A DNA stretch of 64,000 bases, from positions 1,116,001 through 1,180,000 of the forward strand of contig CAJQUW010002215.1 in NCBI GenBank assembly GCA_907163375.1, in the 5' to 3' direction. A program made the translations under genes and the position numbers. Below are positions 1 through 8,322 of this stretch, piece by piece. Below the pieces are notes generated by a model. The model was not told the origin of the DNA. It searched no databases and was given only the letters and a program-made list of their open reading frames with translations. This DNA is from Prostheceraeus crozeri (lineage: Eukaryota; Platyhelminthes; Polycladida; Euryleptidae). Each line of letters opens with the position of its first letter. Within the stretch, counting starts at the first letter, position 1.

Positions 1-240
1 AAGACAATGACTGTGTTATGTGAATTGAACTATCATTATGACTTTCGTAAAGTCACATCATCAAATAATCTCACTTATGAAGTGGAACTATTTCCAGCAG
101 CACAGATGACTAACTGGCATCCATATCATGTTCATGTATTCCATAATGGAAAGATTGTGATAACCGGCATTAAAGACATAAATGATGTTCCTCCCATCCT
201 ATGTGATTTGAGAAAAATATTTGTGAAATCTACATTGTAG
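1..240 (+). CDS. TBP-fold-like protein, C-terminal part (partial at the window edge)
   Basis: The frame is open at base 1 and stops at 238-240, so only the last 79 or so codons are seen. By eye the segment fits one repeat of the TATA-binding-protein fold: an initial 'CELNYHYDFRKV' strand and helix like the 'CKLDLKKIA' start of TBP repeats, then an 'N-T-Y-E' region, then a strand reading 'VHVFHNGKIVITGIKD', which parallels 'ALIFSSGKMVCTGAKS' of TBP, then a helix. It is transcribed towards the protease gene and ends 131 bp from it. A TBP-like gene would suit a transcription role for the element, but this is inference from pattern only; a chance resemblance or another small fold is possible. What precedes it is outside the window. 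Confidence 0.5.
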   Translation, partial: KTMTVLCELNYHYDFRKVTSSNNLTYEVELFPAAQMTNWHPYHVHVFHNGKIVITGIKDINDVPPILCDLRKIFVKSTL

Positions 241-359
241 CTATGTAAATATTTAGAAAAGAACTGTATATTTGTAAATACATATTGAAATGTAAACATG
301 TTTTGCTTTCCCTCTAAACCCAACGATTTGGAACATAAAACAAGGATATTTACATATAA

Positions 360-373
360 AATAAAACTTTATT
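360..373. terminator. Back-to-back poly(A) signals for convergent genes
   Basis: AATAAA is present on the plus strand at 360-365 and on the minus strand at 368-373 (read as TTTATT on plus). The first serves the plus-strand TBP-like gene ending at 240. The second overlaps the stop of the minus-strand protease gene and would end the minus-strand transcripts. Two signals within 14 bp suggest a compact bidirectional end point. Confidence 0.6.
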
Positions 374-833
374 ACAAAACAGTTTCAATATACTTTGTAA
401 GAATTACATCATTTTTATAGCAGTCTTTCGAAAAAAGTTGTAAAACACTTTTACAGTTATTTTTCAATGGTCTCTCGTTGATGAAATATAGCACATAACC
501 GCCGCACATGAGAGATACATTGCTTTGAAGTGGAAACGATGTAACTTTCTTAATCGTCCAGGAGAACCTATTCATCCATAATGCAATGTCATGTAAGCGA
601 GGTAGATTAAGAGAGTCAAAATATTCAGCCACTTTATAGCGATTGATGTACACTGCAACCCAATGTTTACCAGGAAGATTGTTGCTGTCCGTATTGATGA
701 TAAGCGAACAAGGATAGAAAGGAATTGAATTAGGTAAATTATCTCTAGAAAAGACATCAAGAAATATTGACTTGGAGTAGGGATGAGCATTTCCCATTTT
801 CCTCAAGATTTGTATGTTGCTTAAGTTACTCAT
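372..833 (-). CDS. PRO: Polinton adenain-like cysteine protease
   Basis: A 153-residue protein matching the adenovirus maturation-protease family (C5, Ulp1-like fold). The catalytic pattern is visible: His57 in 'GKHWVAVYI', an acidic residue in 'YFDSLN' (Asp73), Gln103, and Cys110 in 'LMCGGYV'. In adenoviruses and in the Polinton model this enzyme trims capsid and core precursors inside the new particle. The ATG at 833 overlaps the stop of the capsid gene next to it by four bases, so the two are tightly packed on the same strand. The length is shorter than adenovirus protease (about 200 residues) but usual for Polinton versions. Confidence 0.88.
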   Translation of the reverse strand: MSNLSNIQILRKMGNAHPYSKSIFLDVFSRDNLPNSIPFYPCSLIINTDSNNLPGKHWVAVYINRYKVAEYFDSLNLPRLHDIALWMNRFSWTIKKVTSFPLQSNVSLMCGGYVLYFINERPLKNNCKSVLQLFSKDCYKNDVILTKYIETVL

Positions 834-2113
834 CTCTGATAGCTGACAGTTACGTCTCGCATTCTCGTTATTTCAACTTTGCTATCATAGATAGCATAAA
901 TGAGGCAAGTAATTGTTTTCTTCAAAGGTGACTCAAATGACACCTCTAGTCGTAGATTACCAGGCTTTGTAACTCCTACGCTTTCACCGCCTAGATCTGC
1001 ATCTGCTGTGAGATTGTATATAATGAAGAAGTAACCATTTTTATACATATCCATTGTAATTCCATTTGAATCATCTGTGTTAAACATGCTCAGTGCAGTG
1101 AAAGTAGAACCATATTCACGTGCAAATTTACCCTCTTTAAAATTAGGCTCATAAGCTTTGCAAGCAACAAATTTTCCATCCTGATAGAGTGCTAGTTTAC
1201 TAACGTTAAAGTGTTGGAAATTAAATGGATTCTTTTCAAAAGCACCAATAAATGACTCATTTTCCACAAATGTGATATACACCGCCTTCGGCATCGCTGT
1301 GGGAAAAAGATTTGGGTAGGCATGAGAGGATGATCCCGCACCAATTGTGAAGTTTGTTAACACACTGTGATTAACTGGATATATTGCATTGCTTTTCCTC
1401 AGTCCTGTCGCATGCTCGTTGATGACTGACGGGTTCATTGTTACTCTCCTTACATTGAGCACGGCACTACTTATGTTGATTTGATAGTTTGTAGCTCCAA
1501 AGGCCATTAACGCGAACTCAGGATTTGCACGAATAAATTTTATTTGCATTTTAACCTGTGATAGTAGATATCTAGATTGACGAAGGAAATCAAGATAGAC
1601 AGGTCCTTTCAAGTATAATTCCTTTGAATCTGCTGTCAATTCCATTCGTTTTTTTAAACCTCCATTTGAGACCTCATCAAATTTCCCTTGCTGATCATCA
1701 TACCAGCCGGCAACTTGCAAGTGTGACTGTTTAGCTTGCTTCTGAAATTGCGTCATTGTATTTATGTATGCTCCATAGGGATATGCTCGATCCCCTCCTT
1801 CAATCTGTTTGTCATTCAATATTAAATACACATCTGAGAATAGACTGGCAATAGGAAGATTTGTCAATCCCACTTTATCCTTAGTTGAATCAATATTGGT
1901 ACCATCAGTCTTCTTAATTTGTATACACAATTCTAAATCAATGGATTGACAGTCAATATAATCTTGAGGATTAGCAGGTATATCAAACTGAATAGGCTGT
2001 TGGTTACCATCAATATTTGTTGTGGGGACTATATCAACAATAGTTGAGGAAATAATGTCAGTTTGATGAGGTGGTGAATCGAAGAAACACAAAGCCGAAT
2101 TGATACTCTGCAT
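830..2113 (-). CDS. MCP: Polinton major capsid protein (double jelly-roll, F54H12.2-like)
   Basis: A 427-residue protein of the family often annotated as 'uncharacterized protein F54H12.2-like'. Recognisable signatures are the N-terminal 'QPIQFDIPANPQDYIDCQSI' region, the 'LPIASLFSDVYLILNDKQI' strand pair, 'YPYGAYINTM', 'AGWYDD' and a 'YLDFLRQSRYLL..V' region. In the Polinton/adintovirus model it forms the hexagonal capsomers of an icosahedral shell. It starts at the ATG at 2113, 10 bp after the core-like gene, and ends overlapping the protease start. The order core, capsid, protease is typical of animal elements of this type. Confidence 0.9.
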   Translation of the reverse strand: MQSINSALCFFDSPPHQTDIISSTIVDIVPTTNIDGNQQPIQFDIPANPQDYIDCQSIDLELCIQIKKTDGTNIDSTKDKVGLTNLPIASLFSDVYLILNDKQIEGGDRAYPYGAYINTMTQFQKQAKQSHLQVAGWYDDQQGKFDEVSNGGLKKRMELTADSKELYLKGPVYLDFLRQSRYLLSQVKMQIKFIRANPEFALMAFGATNYQINISSAVLNVRRVTMNPSVINEHATGLRKSNAIYPVNHSVLTNFTIGAGSSSHAYPNLFPTAMPKAVYITFVENESFIGAFEKNPFNFQHFNVSKLALYQDGKFVACKAYEPNFKEGKFAREYGSTFTALSMFNTDDSNGITMDMYKNGYFFIIYNLTADADLGGESVGVTKPGNLRLEVSFESPLKKTITCLIYAIYDSKVEITRMRDVTVSYQR

Positions 2114-2123
2114 CGTATTAGCT

Positions 2124-2606
2124 TTACAAATATGTTGTCTTCCTTCGTTTTGACTTGTTTCCAGTCGCTGTGGAATTTCGTTTGCGCTTTCTTGCTTTCA
2201 CACGACGTCTTGATTTAGAACGTGCTGCTCTGGTGGGCTTTTTACTTCTCCTACGCCTTTGCTTAGTAACTCGACCTGATCCAACTTGTCTTGACTTCCT
2301 ACGTTTCTTCCGAACTGTACGCCTCGTCTTTGTTAAATCATCTAATGCGTCTATGGCAGATTGCTGTGCACGCAATTTCATGGATTCACCGATATTCTCC
2401 CCTTGAAGTGCATCAGCTGCAACATTTGCACCAAAGTCTAAAGCTCTGTTTCCAACCCGCTTCATGAATGGTACGCCATACTTTTTGAGTGTTGGGAGAA
2501 CCATACGTCTTAGTGCACCGAATATGCCTCCTCCAACTTGTCGTCTACCTCCAGCAAACACGGGATAGCCGCTCTGATAGGATGGACCACTGTAAATGCC
2601 TGACAT
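2124..2606 (-). CDS. Polinton basic core-like protein (adenovirus pX/pVII type)
   Basis: A 160-residue protein. The first third is glycine- and aromatic-rich ('GGRRQVGGGIFGALRRM'), followed by an amphipathic helix region ending in 'AADALQGENIGESMK'. The last 70 residues are almost wholly Arg/Lys/Ser with repeated 'RRRSKK' and 'KRKR' runs. This composition fits a DNA-condensing virion core protein, as proposed for the small basic protein that lies beside the capsid gene in adinto-like elements. The role is inferred from composition and position; there is no enzymatic motif. The antisense open frame at 2155-2406 is a by-product of the Arg-rich composition. Confidence 0.72.
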   Translation of the reverse strand: MSGIYSGPSYQSGYPVFAGGRRQVGGGIFGALRRMVLPTLKKYGVPFMKRVGNRALDFGANVAADALQGENIGESMKLRAQQSAIDALDDLTKTRRTVRKKRRKSRQVGSGRVTKQRRRRSKKPTRAARSKSRRRVKARKRKRNSTATGNKSKRRKTTYL

Positions 2607-2649
2607 TATGTCCTGTAGATAATTATAGATCCCACAATAGCGTAAAGCC

Positions 2650-4227
2650 TTAATCTCGTGTCCTGATGTGTAGTGTTAAAACAGTAACACCACCACAGAA
2701 TGGTACTACTTCACCTGTATCATCATGAATTGATATGTCAATTCTATTGATGACATTTCTGCTCATTGGTACATACATCGTGTTAATAAATTCTCGATTG
2801 ATTAGTTGCTTCCTTACGGATGAGAGAGGAAATGTGCGCAGAAGTGGGGCCTCAATGTCGCCAACCCTTGTATATTCAATAATGTTACAATAGACGTATA
2901 AGTTACTTATATCACGCTCTAGTGATGGGGCTGTATCGCCTATTGATGAGCCTTCATAAATAGTTGATTTTGAGAATCCCAATGTGGACGTCAACACGCT
3001 ATCCAGCTTGATAAGAGAGTTCTTCCCTACCTTTAGAATCATGCGTTTCTTATGTGGATCATAAGAAAAGTGATATTCATCTGCATCAAGGTAATCTACA
3101 CCAAACTCATTTAACTTTGTACACAATTCAGATGGCGTTTTCAAGCTTTCAATGTTCAAATTAACTCTTTTTACAAGTTCACTGGAAGTAGACAATTCAT
3201 CACCCAATATGTCTTCGCTGTATACGTGGATATCCCATGAAGCATTTGTTGATGCTTTGAGTTTAGAAGAGGACAATTGAACCTTGAATGTATCATTTAA
3301 CTCTGTCAACCAAGGTGCGCTTTCAAGGCCCTTAAACATCCCAATCATTTCAGATCCGAATTCAATAACAGCGGACTCAGACTTTTCCAATGGTGTCTTT
3401 TTAGTAAAAACAATAAATTCTACCTCCTTTTCAACAGTAAATAAAGTTACTTTCTCTTTCTTATATTCACAAGTCATTAACGTTTCTGGCACTGATCCTT
3501 GAAACTTTCTTGCAAAGTCTTCAACACTTCTAATGACCTCAAATTTATTTTTTACTCGGATGCTCCTCTTTTGTAATGCATACAATGGCACAATTCTACA
3601 TTGAAAATCAGTGACTTTCCTCTCCGAATTCCACCCACGTCCATTATACCAATACCTTGATGAGAAAGTTGTTCTGGAATACCCAAAAGTATGACTCAAA
3701 TCCTTACCTAATACAAGAAGAACATGCTTCCCTTCCTTCATCAATTTTGTTGACCCCTTTATGACTGGTTTGTAGAATTTATTCAAAGTCAGCTTGAAGA
3801 GATCATTTATTCGTTCAAACATTCTACCGATTTCCTTTTCTGTATCTTGCAAGCTCATTGTGGGAACCTTAGAATCAAAAGTTGACGTTGCAAATGCCTT
3901 TTGAATTTTAATCATGTTTTGGACAGATGGTAAAGATGTTGAAAAAGGATGTAAAGTTAGATGATGAAAAGCCCATGTACCATGTAGACTATTTTGAAAT
4001 ATGCGAAAGCAATCATCCTTCTCTCGTACTTCTTTATGTAATTCAAAATAGTTGTTCTTTAGCAAACTGATATCGTTGTAATAAGTAATTTCAGTTAGAG
4101 CAACTTCATGGGGTCCATGCAGAGTAATTGGATTAGCGAATTCAACAGAGTATAGAGATGGTTTGTTACTTGGGAATATCTTGGGGTTGCTATTGCTTGG
4201 AAGAATGATATTGAAGTTAGTAGACAT
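2650..4227 (-). CDS. Polinton minor capsid (penton-like) candidate
   Basis: A protein of about 525 residues. The frame is open nine codons further upstream, but the first ATG is at 4227 and gives 'MSTNFNIILPSNSNPKIFPS', the usual start of this family: a short beta-rich 'LPSNSN...FPSNKPSLYSVEF' segment followed by 'GPHEVALTEITYYND'. Proteins with this N-terminus and length sit between the core-like gene and the integrase in many animal Polintons. I take it as the vertex/minor capsid partner of the major capsid protein, but the assignment rests on position and signature and not on a catalytic motif. The rest of the protein is mixed and soluble-looking, with no membrane span. Confidence 0.6.
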   Translation of the reverse strand: MSTNFNIILPSNSNPKIFPSNKPSLYSVEFANPITLHGPHEVALTEITYYNDISLLKNNYFELHKEVREKDDCFRIFQNSLHGTWAFHHLTLHPFSTSLPSVQNMIKIQKAFATSTFDSKVPTMSLQDTEKEIGRMFERINDLFKLTLNKFYKPVIKGSTKLMKEGKHVLLVLGKDLSHTFGYSRTTFSSRYWYNGRGWNSERKVTDFQCRIVPLYALQKRSIRVKNKFEVIRSVEDFARKFQGSVPETLMTCEYKKEKVTLFTVEKEVEFIVFTKKTPLEKSESAVIEFGSEMIGMFKGLESAPWLTELNDTFKVQLSSSKLKASTNASWDIHVYSEDILGDELSTSSELVKRVNLNIESLKTPSELCTKLNEFGVDYLDADEYHFSYDPHKKRMILKVGKNSLIKLDSVLTSTLGFSKSTIYEGSSIGDTAPSLERDISNLYVYCNIIEYTRVGDIEAPLLRTFPLSSVRKQLINREFINTMYVPMSRNVINRIDISIHDDTGEVVPFCGGVTVLTLHIRTRD

Positions 4228-4267
4228 GTTAAACTCATATATGTAAGAAGACACATGCTATATTAGC

Positions 4268-5356
4268 TTAAAAGTTACGAGTGTCTCCCACCTCCACATT
4301 TTGTAGATCCTGGTGCGTTATCCAGCTATTAAATGAATCAGGATATCCTTTCCATTTAACTAGATATTTCCTTTGATTGCCATGACCTTTCTTCCTAATT
4401 ATTTTGTCAATCATATACACCTCTTCACTTCTGTCTACTACTTGCAATTCATAAGAGTAAAATTTTCCTTCAATTGGATTGCCATGGTAATCTATTAATT
4501 TATACATGGTGGGTCTAAATTTTGTATTTACTTCATCTACAAAAAACTCTTCTTCAGTCCAATTAGGTAGATACCCCTTCTCAAATGTAGACTTAACCTT
4601 TGAAATCCGAACTCTATCACCAACATTTATTTTCTTTTCATTGGAAATGTTTTTCGCTTTCTTATCATACAATCGAAGCCATACATCCATCGCATTATCT
4701 GGGGTAACATCGACAGGTTTCATCTTAATGATTCGATGGTAGCTTTCATTGTAATTCTTAACAAATTTCTGCAGCTCACCTATCCAAACATGTGTATTTT
4801 TTGCAGTGAAATAGCGCCATATTTTTGTCTTCAGTGTGCGATTGAACCTCTCAACCATGGCAGCTTTATAAGCACTTTTGACACTAAACAATTCCACATT
4901 ATGACTTTTAAGGAGACTTCGAACATGAGAGTTTTCGAATTCCTTCTTTTGATCGGTCTGTATTCTTTGCGGAACACGCCCCTCATCGAAAATGCTCTGA
5001 AAAGCCGCTTCAACTTCTGGTCCTCGTTTAGATTTCAGCGCACGTGCCCAAGCATAGCGAGATAAAATATCTATTACGGTTAAGATGTATTTATAGCCAT
5101 CATTGTACTGTGATATCTGTTGCATGTCAGCCAAGTCCGCTTGCCATTGACTATCTATATTGTTAACAACATATTTTCTCGTTGGAAACCGCTTTCTCGC
5201 ATTTTTGTGAAGAGTGTAAGTCGGTTGACTCCTTAACCACTTCTTGACTTTCTCTATCCCCACACCTGCTGCACGAGCTAGAACCTCCGGACGACTGAAA
5301 CTTGCGGGGTGATTTAAGTCGTAATAAATCTTTCTGAGTTTCACTGCTGTACTCAT
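4268..5356 (-). CDS. INT: Polinton integrase with C-terminal chromodomain
   Basis: A 362-residue protein from the ATG at 5356, the usual 'MS...LRKIYYD' start (F54H12.3-like family). It has an N-terminal helix-turn-helix-like region, then an RNase-H-fold integrase core with Asp in 'QWQADLADM', Asp in 'IQTDQKKEF' and Glu in 'MVERFNRTLK' (DDE triad), then a C-terminal chromodomain with 'KYLVKWKGYPDSFNSWI'. It would join the linear element ends to host DNA. The chromodomain may direct it to modified chromatin, as proposed for LTR elements with such domains. The open frame at 5163-5489 overlaps it in another frame and is not credited. Confidence 0.92.
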   Translation of the reverse strand: MSTAVKLRKIYYDLNHPASFSRPEVLARAAGVGIEKVKKWLRSQPTYTLHKNARKRFPTRKYVVNNIDSQWQADLADMQQISQYNDGYKYILTVIDILSRYAWARALKSKRGPEVEAAFQSIFDEGRVPQRIQTDQKKEFENSHVRSLLKSHNVELFSVKSAYKAAMVERFNRTLKTKIWRYFTAKNTHVWIGELQKFVKNYNESYHRIIKMKPVDVTPDNAMDVWLRLYDKKAKNISNEKKINVGDRVRISKVKSTFEKGYLPNWTEEEFFVDEVNTKFRPTMYKLIDYHGNPIEGKFYSYELQVVDRSEEVYMIDKIIRKKGHGNQRKYLVKWKGYPDSFNSWITHQDLQNVEVGDTRNF

Positions 5357-5523
5357 CGTCTTTGTTCTGATTTGCACGCGTATTACTCCCACAGCAACTG
5401 CTAACACAATTGATATCAACCTCTATTCCCTCTTCTCCTTTACCTTCGAGCGCAGATTTCAAACAGCAGCAAAACTTTTGTAGCGACATGATATGAGAGA
5501 AGCAAAGCTTAATTTATATTTGC

Positions 5524-6204
5524 TTAATATTTACTATAATCCTTTCCAACACGCATTGAGCGCCTAGTAGCTCTTTTTGGTTGAAGATCATCGGGATCAT
5601 GAAGCTCTCGCTTGACCGCCATCGTGGGTGTTTTACTTTTTGTTTCATCTTGTAAGTGACCCTTGTCCAACTCATTCACAGTTGGTCCTCCAATAATATT
5701 GTGTGGTACATTTTGATCAGATAAAATTTTCTGAAAATATGACCACCCTTGTGGTGCACCTAGTTTTCGCCTTACATCTCTAACAGCATATTGCAGAAGG
5801 TCATCTATGTGACTATTTCTAATAACATCACCAGTTGTTTCATCTATTATCTCCCCTCTCTCATTGAACTTCACATGTGGATCAATGAAGTCAAATAATC
5901 GCTCAGCGCGCACACGATATGGTCGAGGTGTTGACAAGGTTATAAATCGTCGCAACTTATCACGAATCTGTCGCCTCTCATCAATGTTTTCAGCTGCTAA
6001 CTGCATTCGTCGATAGGGATCCTTAATCTTCTGAATTTCCATATCCTTTTGTGTTAGTTCCTTAAGTTGATTCGTAATAGGTTGATCTATATTTTTGACT
6101 TCCTGTGCACTTTGTAATGTAGTCAATTGTACATACTCCTCTTGAGGAATGACTACCATCTTTGAATACGACATGTTTGTACAGTAAACGACATGTTTGT
6201 ACAT
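5524..6204 (-). CDS. Polinton-associated coiled-coil protein, function unknown
   Basis: A 226-residue hydrophilic protein with no family I can name with confidence. Residues about 20-90 are rich in Glu, Gln, Lys and Arg and look helical or coiled-coil ('NQLKELTQKDMEIQKIKDPY'). A middle segment reads 'LFDFIDPHVKFNERGEIIDE' and is followed by 'LLQYAVRDVRRKLGAPQGW'. The tail is Lys/Arg-rich. Similar proteins with an N-terminal 'VxIPQEEY' and coiled region occur between the integrase and ATPase genes of other animal Polintons, which suggests a structural or packaging accessory role. This is inference from position. Confidence 0.55.
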   Translation of the reverse strand: MYKHVVYCTNMSYSKMVVIPQEEYVQLTTLQSAQEVKNIDQPITNQLKELTQKDMEIQKIKDPYRRMQLAAENIDERRQIRDKLRRFITLSTPRPYRVRAERLFDFIDPHVKFNERGEIIDETTGDVIRNSHIDDLLQYAVRDVRRKLGAPQGWSYFQKILSDQNVPHNIIGGPTVNELDKGHLQDETKSKTPTMAVKRELHDPDDLQPKRATRRSMRVGKDYSKY

Positions 6205-6223
6205 GAAAGTACATTGCTTAAAA

Positions 6224-6859
6224 CTAACTGTGAACCGAGAAAACTGTCATTGGTTCAGCGGAATTAGGTATGATATTTGTTCGAAATCGAAGTCGTTCCG
6301 GACATTCCTGGGTTAGATCAATAAATAGATAGCCATGTGGTTTCTTAGTTACATCTTCATATATTTTTGAAAGAACTTTAGGTTGTTGAGGTAATATCTG
6401 TCTACTGAGATGATGTATCTGACTGCTGTCTCTTGGATTTTTAAATATTGCCAAATAATGTGTATTCAAACTCCTAGTTCTTTGCTCTTTCCCTCCATCA
6501 AAAATGTTTTGGGTGATATAGATAATAAAAGCTTCCCTATGATGTGCAGTTTGAATGAACATTTCAGTTACATCCTTTGAAGATTTGCTTTCACGTAATA
6601 GATCATCTAATACTAGTAAGTCACCTGCTTTGATGTCTTCAGTTGTCGGTAACCCTTGCTTCACATCATAACCTTTCTGGCGAAGTGCAGAATGTAGTTG
6701 TGGTTGAAATATGCCATAACACCATTTAACTCTTTTAATTTCTTTATTAAACATCTCATTTCTAAATTGTAGTAATTGAGTTACAAAAGTAGTTTTACCG
6801 GACTGACTTGGTCCGGCCACACACATTGTGCGATCAGTGAATAGGCGAAAATCTGTCAT
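6224..6859 (-). CDS. ATP: Polinton genome-packaging ATPase (FtsK/HerA, A32-like)
   Basis: A 211-residue protein with a Walker A loop at residues 15-24 ('AGPSQSGKTT') and a Walker B strand at 81-86 ('LLVLDD'). After these come 'FIIYITQNIFDGGKEQRTRS', a sensor-like 'NTHYLAIFKNPRD' and a 'DLTQECPERLRFRTN' tail, which mark the poxvirus A32 / adinto-like packaging ATPase clade of the FtsK-HerA superfamily. It would pump element DNA into preformed capsids. It ends 19 bp before the start of the coiled-coil gene, in the same direction. Confidence 0.9.
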   Translation of the reverse strand: MTDFRLFTDRTMCVAGPSQSGKTTFVTQLLQFRNEMFNKEIKRVKWCYGIFQPQLHSALRQKGYDVKQGLPTTEDIKAGDLLVLDDLLRESKSSKDVTEMFIQTAHHREAFIIYITQNIFDGGKEQRTRSLNTHYLAIFKNPRDSSQIHHLSRQILPQQPKVLSKIYEDVTKKPHGYLFIDLTQECPERLRFRTNIIPNSAEPMTVFSVHS

Positions 6860-6967
6860 CCTGAAATTTCAAAAGCTTTAAAGACCAACACCCACCAGTT
6901 TGCTTAGAATAAAACAAGTCATGTTCCATAACAACTTTATTTACATTTAGAAACTTTCATTTCACAT

Positions 6968-7714
6968 TCACAGCATTTGTGTTTCCTCATCAATGTCAGC
7001 ATTAAAATAACTTCTCGCGTCAATTTGAGCATCTTGGCGTTTCAATTTCAACTTAACACTCCCTTCCTTGGATTTCCGTCCCCGCTTTTTGCTTTCTTCA
7101 ACATCCTTCCCATCTTTTGAAGTAGATTTATCGATGGTGATTAAACACTTATCAATCGGCATTGGCTCATAAACCAACTGTAGAACTTTCATTTGTAACG
7201 ATGCCACTTTTCCGGTTGAGCCGTGAGCACCAATGTATAGACCGTTGACGTGTATTAAACCCATGTATCGTCCGCGCTTCAGATCATCACACTCCATTGT
7301 ATTTCCAAGTAGATCGAATGCTTGAAAGTGATCGGACAATTTCAAGAATAGCGTATCGAACTCGGGTAAATCCTTATAGCCACTTCCTTCCTCTAACGCC
7401 TTCCTCCAATGTGTAGGAGCACTTTCGGGCAACACAACGCATTCCTTCGCCAAAGAGTCGATGGTTTTGAGTATCATCTGCTGCCATTTCGGAAAGGTTA
7501 CTCGCATTTGTCTCATGTTGCTATAACCAGATGAAGACATGCCATTACTGTGGAAAAATGGAACTTGAAGGTAGAAACCATCGTCACCATAGCTCAACGT
7601 TTGGAAGTAAAAGGTATTTCCAATCCCTTGAACCTTCCTTGTCGGTCGGAATTTAAAGAGATCACGTTCAAATGAGTCGCTCTCCTCTCTAACTATAAAC
7701 ATTTTTTGAGACAT
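6968..7714 (-). CDS. Polinton hypothetical protein with basic tail
   Basis: A 248-residue protein. I do not recognise its family. The N-terminal 170 residues look like a globular mixed alpha/beta domain with several aromatic clusters ('GNTFYFQTLSYGDDGFYLQV', 'FPKWQQMILKTID', 'RYMGLIHVNGLYIGAHG'). The C-terminal 50 residues hold a strong nuclear-localisation-like stretch ('KKRGRKSKEG'). A nucleic-acid role in the nucleus is possible but not shown. The gene has its own upstream region with a TATA box and AP-1-like sites (7802-7847), so it probably begins a transcript. Confidence 0.6.
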   Translation of the reverse strand: MSQKMFIVREESDSFERDLFKFRPTRKVQGIGNTFYFQTLSYGDDGFYLQVPFFHSNGMSSSGYSNMRQMRVTFPKWQQMILKTIDSLAKECVVLPESAPTHWRKALEEGSGYKDLPEFDTLFLKLSDHFQAFDLLGNTMECDDLKRGRYMGLIHVNGLYIGAHGSTGKVASLQMKVLQLVYEPMPIDKCLITIDKSTSKDGKDVEESKKRGRKSKEGSVKLKLKRQDAQIDARSYFNADIDEETQML

Positions 7715-7801
7715 GATTCAATGTTGTACTTATTCGGAGCTTTTCAACCGTCAGCGATGAATGATAGCTTGAAAGTGATTAAAGAGTACAAGCGCGTCTC
7801 T

Positions 7802-7847
7802 CTTATATACATATTCACATGAGTCATCAATCAATGATGACGTGTCA
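7802..7847 (-). promoter_or_regulatory. TATA box with AP-1-like and CRE-like sites
   Basis: Read on the minus strand, TATATAAG lies at 7802-7809, about 90 bp before the ATG at 7714. Further upstream are a TGACTCA/TGAGTCA site (7820-7826) and a palindromic TGACGTGTCA (7838-7847). The same pair, AP-1-type site plus TATATAAG, recurs in front of the gene at 8934, which supports a shared promoter design. Confidence 0.55.
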
Positions 7848-7863
7848 ATCCATGATTCGTCGT

Positions 7864-8313
7864 CTACAGCAACACTGCGGCACCTGCTACAACTTTCCCT
7901 AGTGGACTGTTGAGTACATTGTAAATGCTGTTTCCAATATCATTCAACATATTCAAAAATCCACCACCTCCACGCTGAACTAAGTTCCGCCTTTTCATAT
8001 CACTGCTTCTTGGATTTGAAAATTTTCTAATGCTGTTTAGAGAATCAGTACTCAATAAAGGTTTGTATATTGGGAGGCATTTGTGTATTGCAAAAGCCAA
8101 ATCACGGATGAAATCATCACTTGAGTTTTGAATTAATTTGCACTTAACTTTATTGTTTCGCATGCTGTTTAACTTTCGCAACGCCTTCTTAAACTGACTT
8201 GAAGGTCTAAAAGAACCATTCTTCCGAGAAAAAGATGCCTTTCGTTTTGCAGTCATTTTTATTGTGTTAAAAGCAAAGCATTTATGAAAATACACATTTT
8301 TGCTTAGTTCCAT
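7864..8313 (-). CDS. Polinton small basic protein with hydrophobic C-terminus
   Basis: A 149-residue protein, very basic through the first 70 residues ('MTAKRKASFSRKNGSFR' begins at an internal ATG that could be the true start). It ends with a Gly-rich linker ('QRGGGGFLNML') and a hydrophobic or amphipathic helix up to 'LGKVVAGAAVLL'. A basic body joined through Gly-rich sequence to an amphipathic tail is common next to capsid genes of adinto-like elements. It recalls membrane-active minor proteins such as adenovirus pVI, although there is no sequence match I can vouch for. It starts 9 bp after the neighbouring gene ends, suggesting a shared transcript. Confidence 0.55.
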   Translation of the reverse strand: MELSKNVYFHKCFAFNTIKMTAKRKASFSRKNGSFRPSSQFKKALRKLNSMRNNKVKCKLIQNSSDDFIRDLAFAIHKCLPIYKPLLSTDSLNSIRKFSNPRSSDMKRRNLVQRGGGGFLNMLNDIGNSIYNVLNSPLGKVVAGAAVLL

Positions 8314-8322
8314 GCAACAAAG

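Noticed and set aside
2155-2406. 83-residue plus-strand frame opposite the core-like gene
   Set aside because: Mirror image of an Arg/Lys-rich gene; stop codons are rare opposite such codons.
5163-5489. 108-residue minus-strand frame upstream of and overlapping the integrase start
   Set aside because: It overlaps the integrase N-terminus in another frame, has a biased Cys/Ser composition and no family resemblance. The integrase frame explains the sequence.
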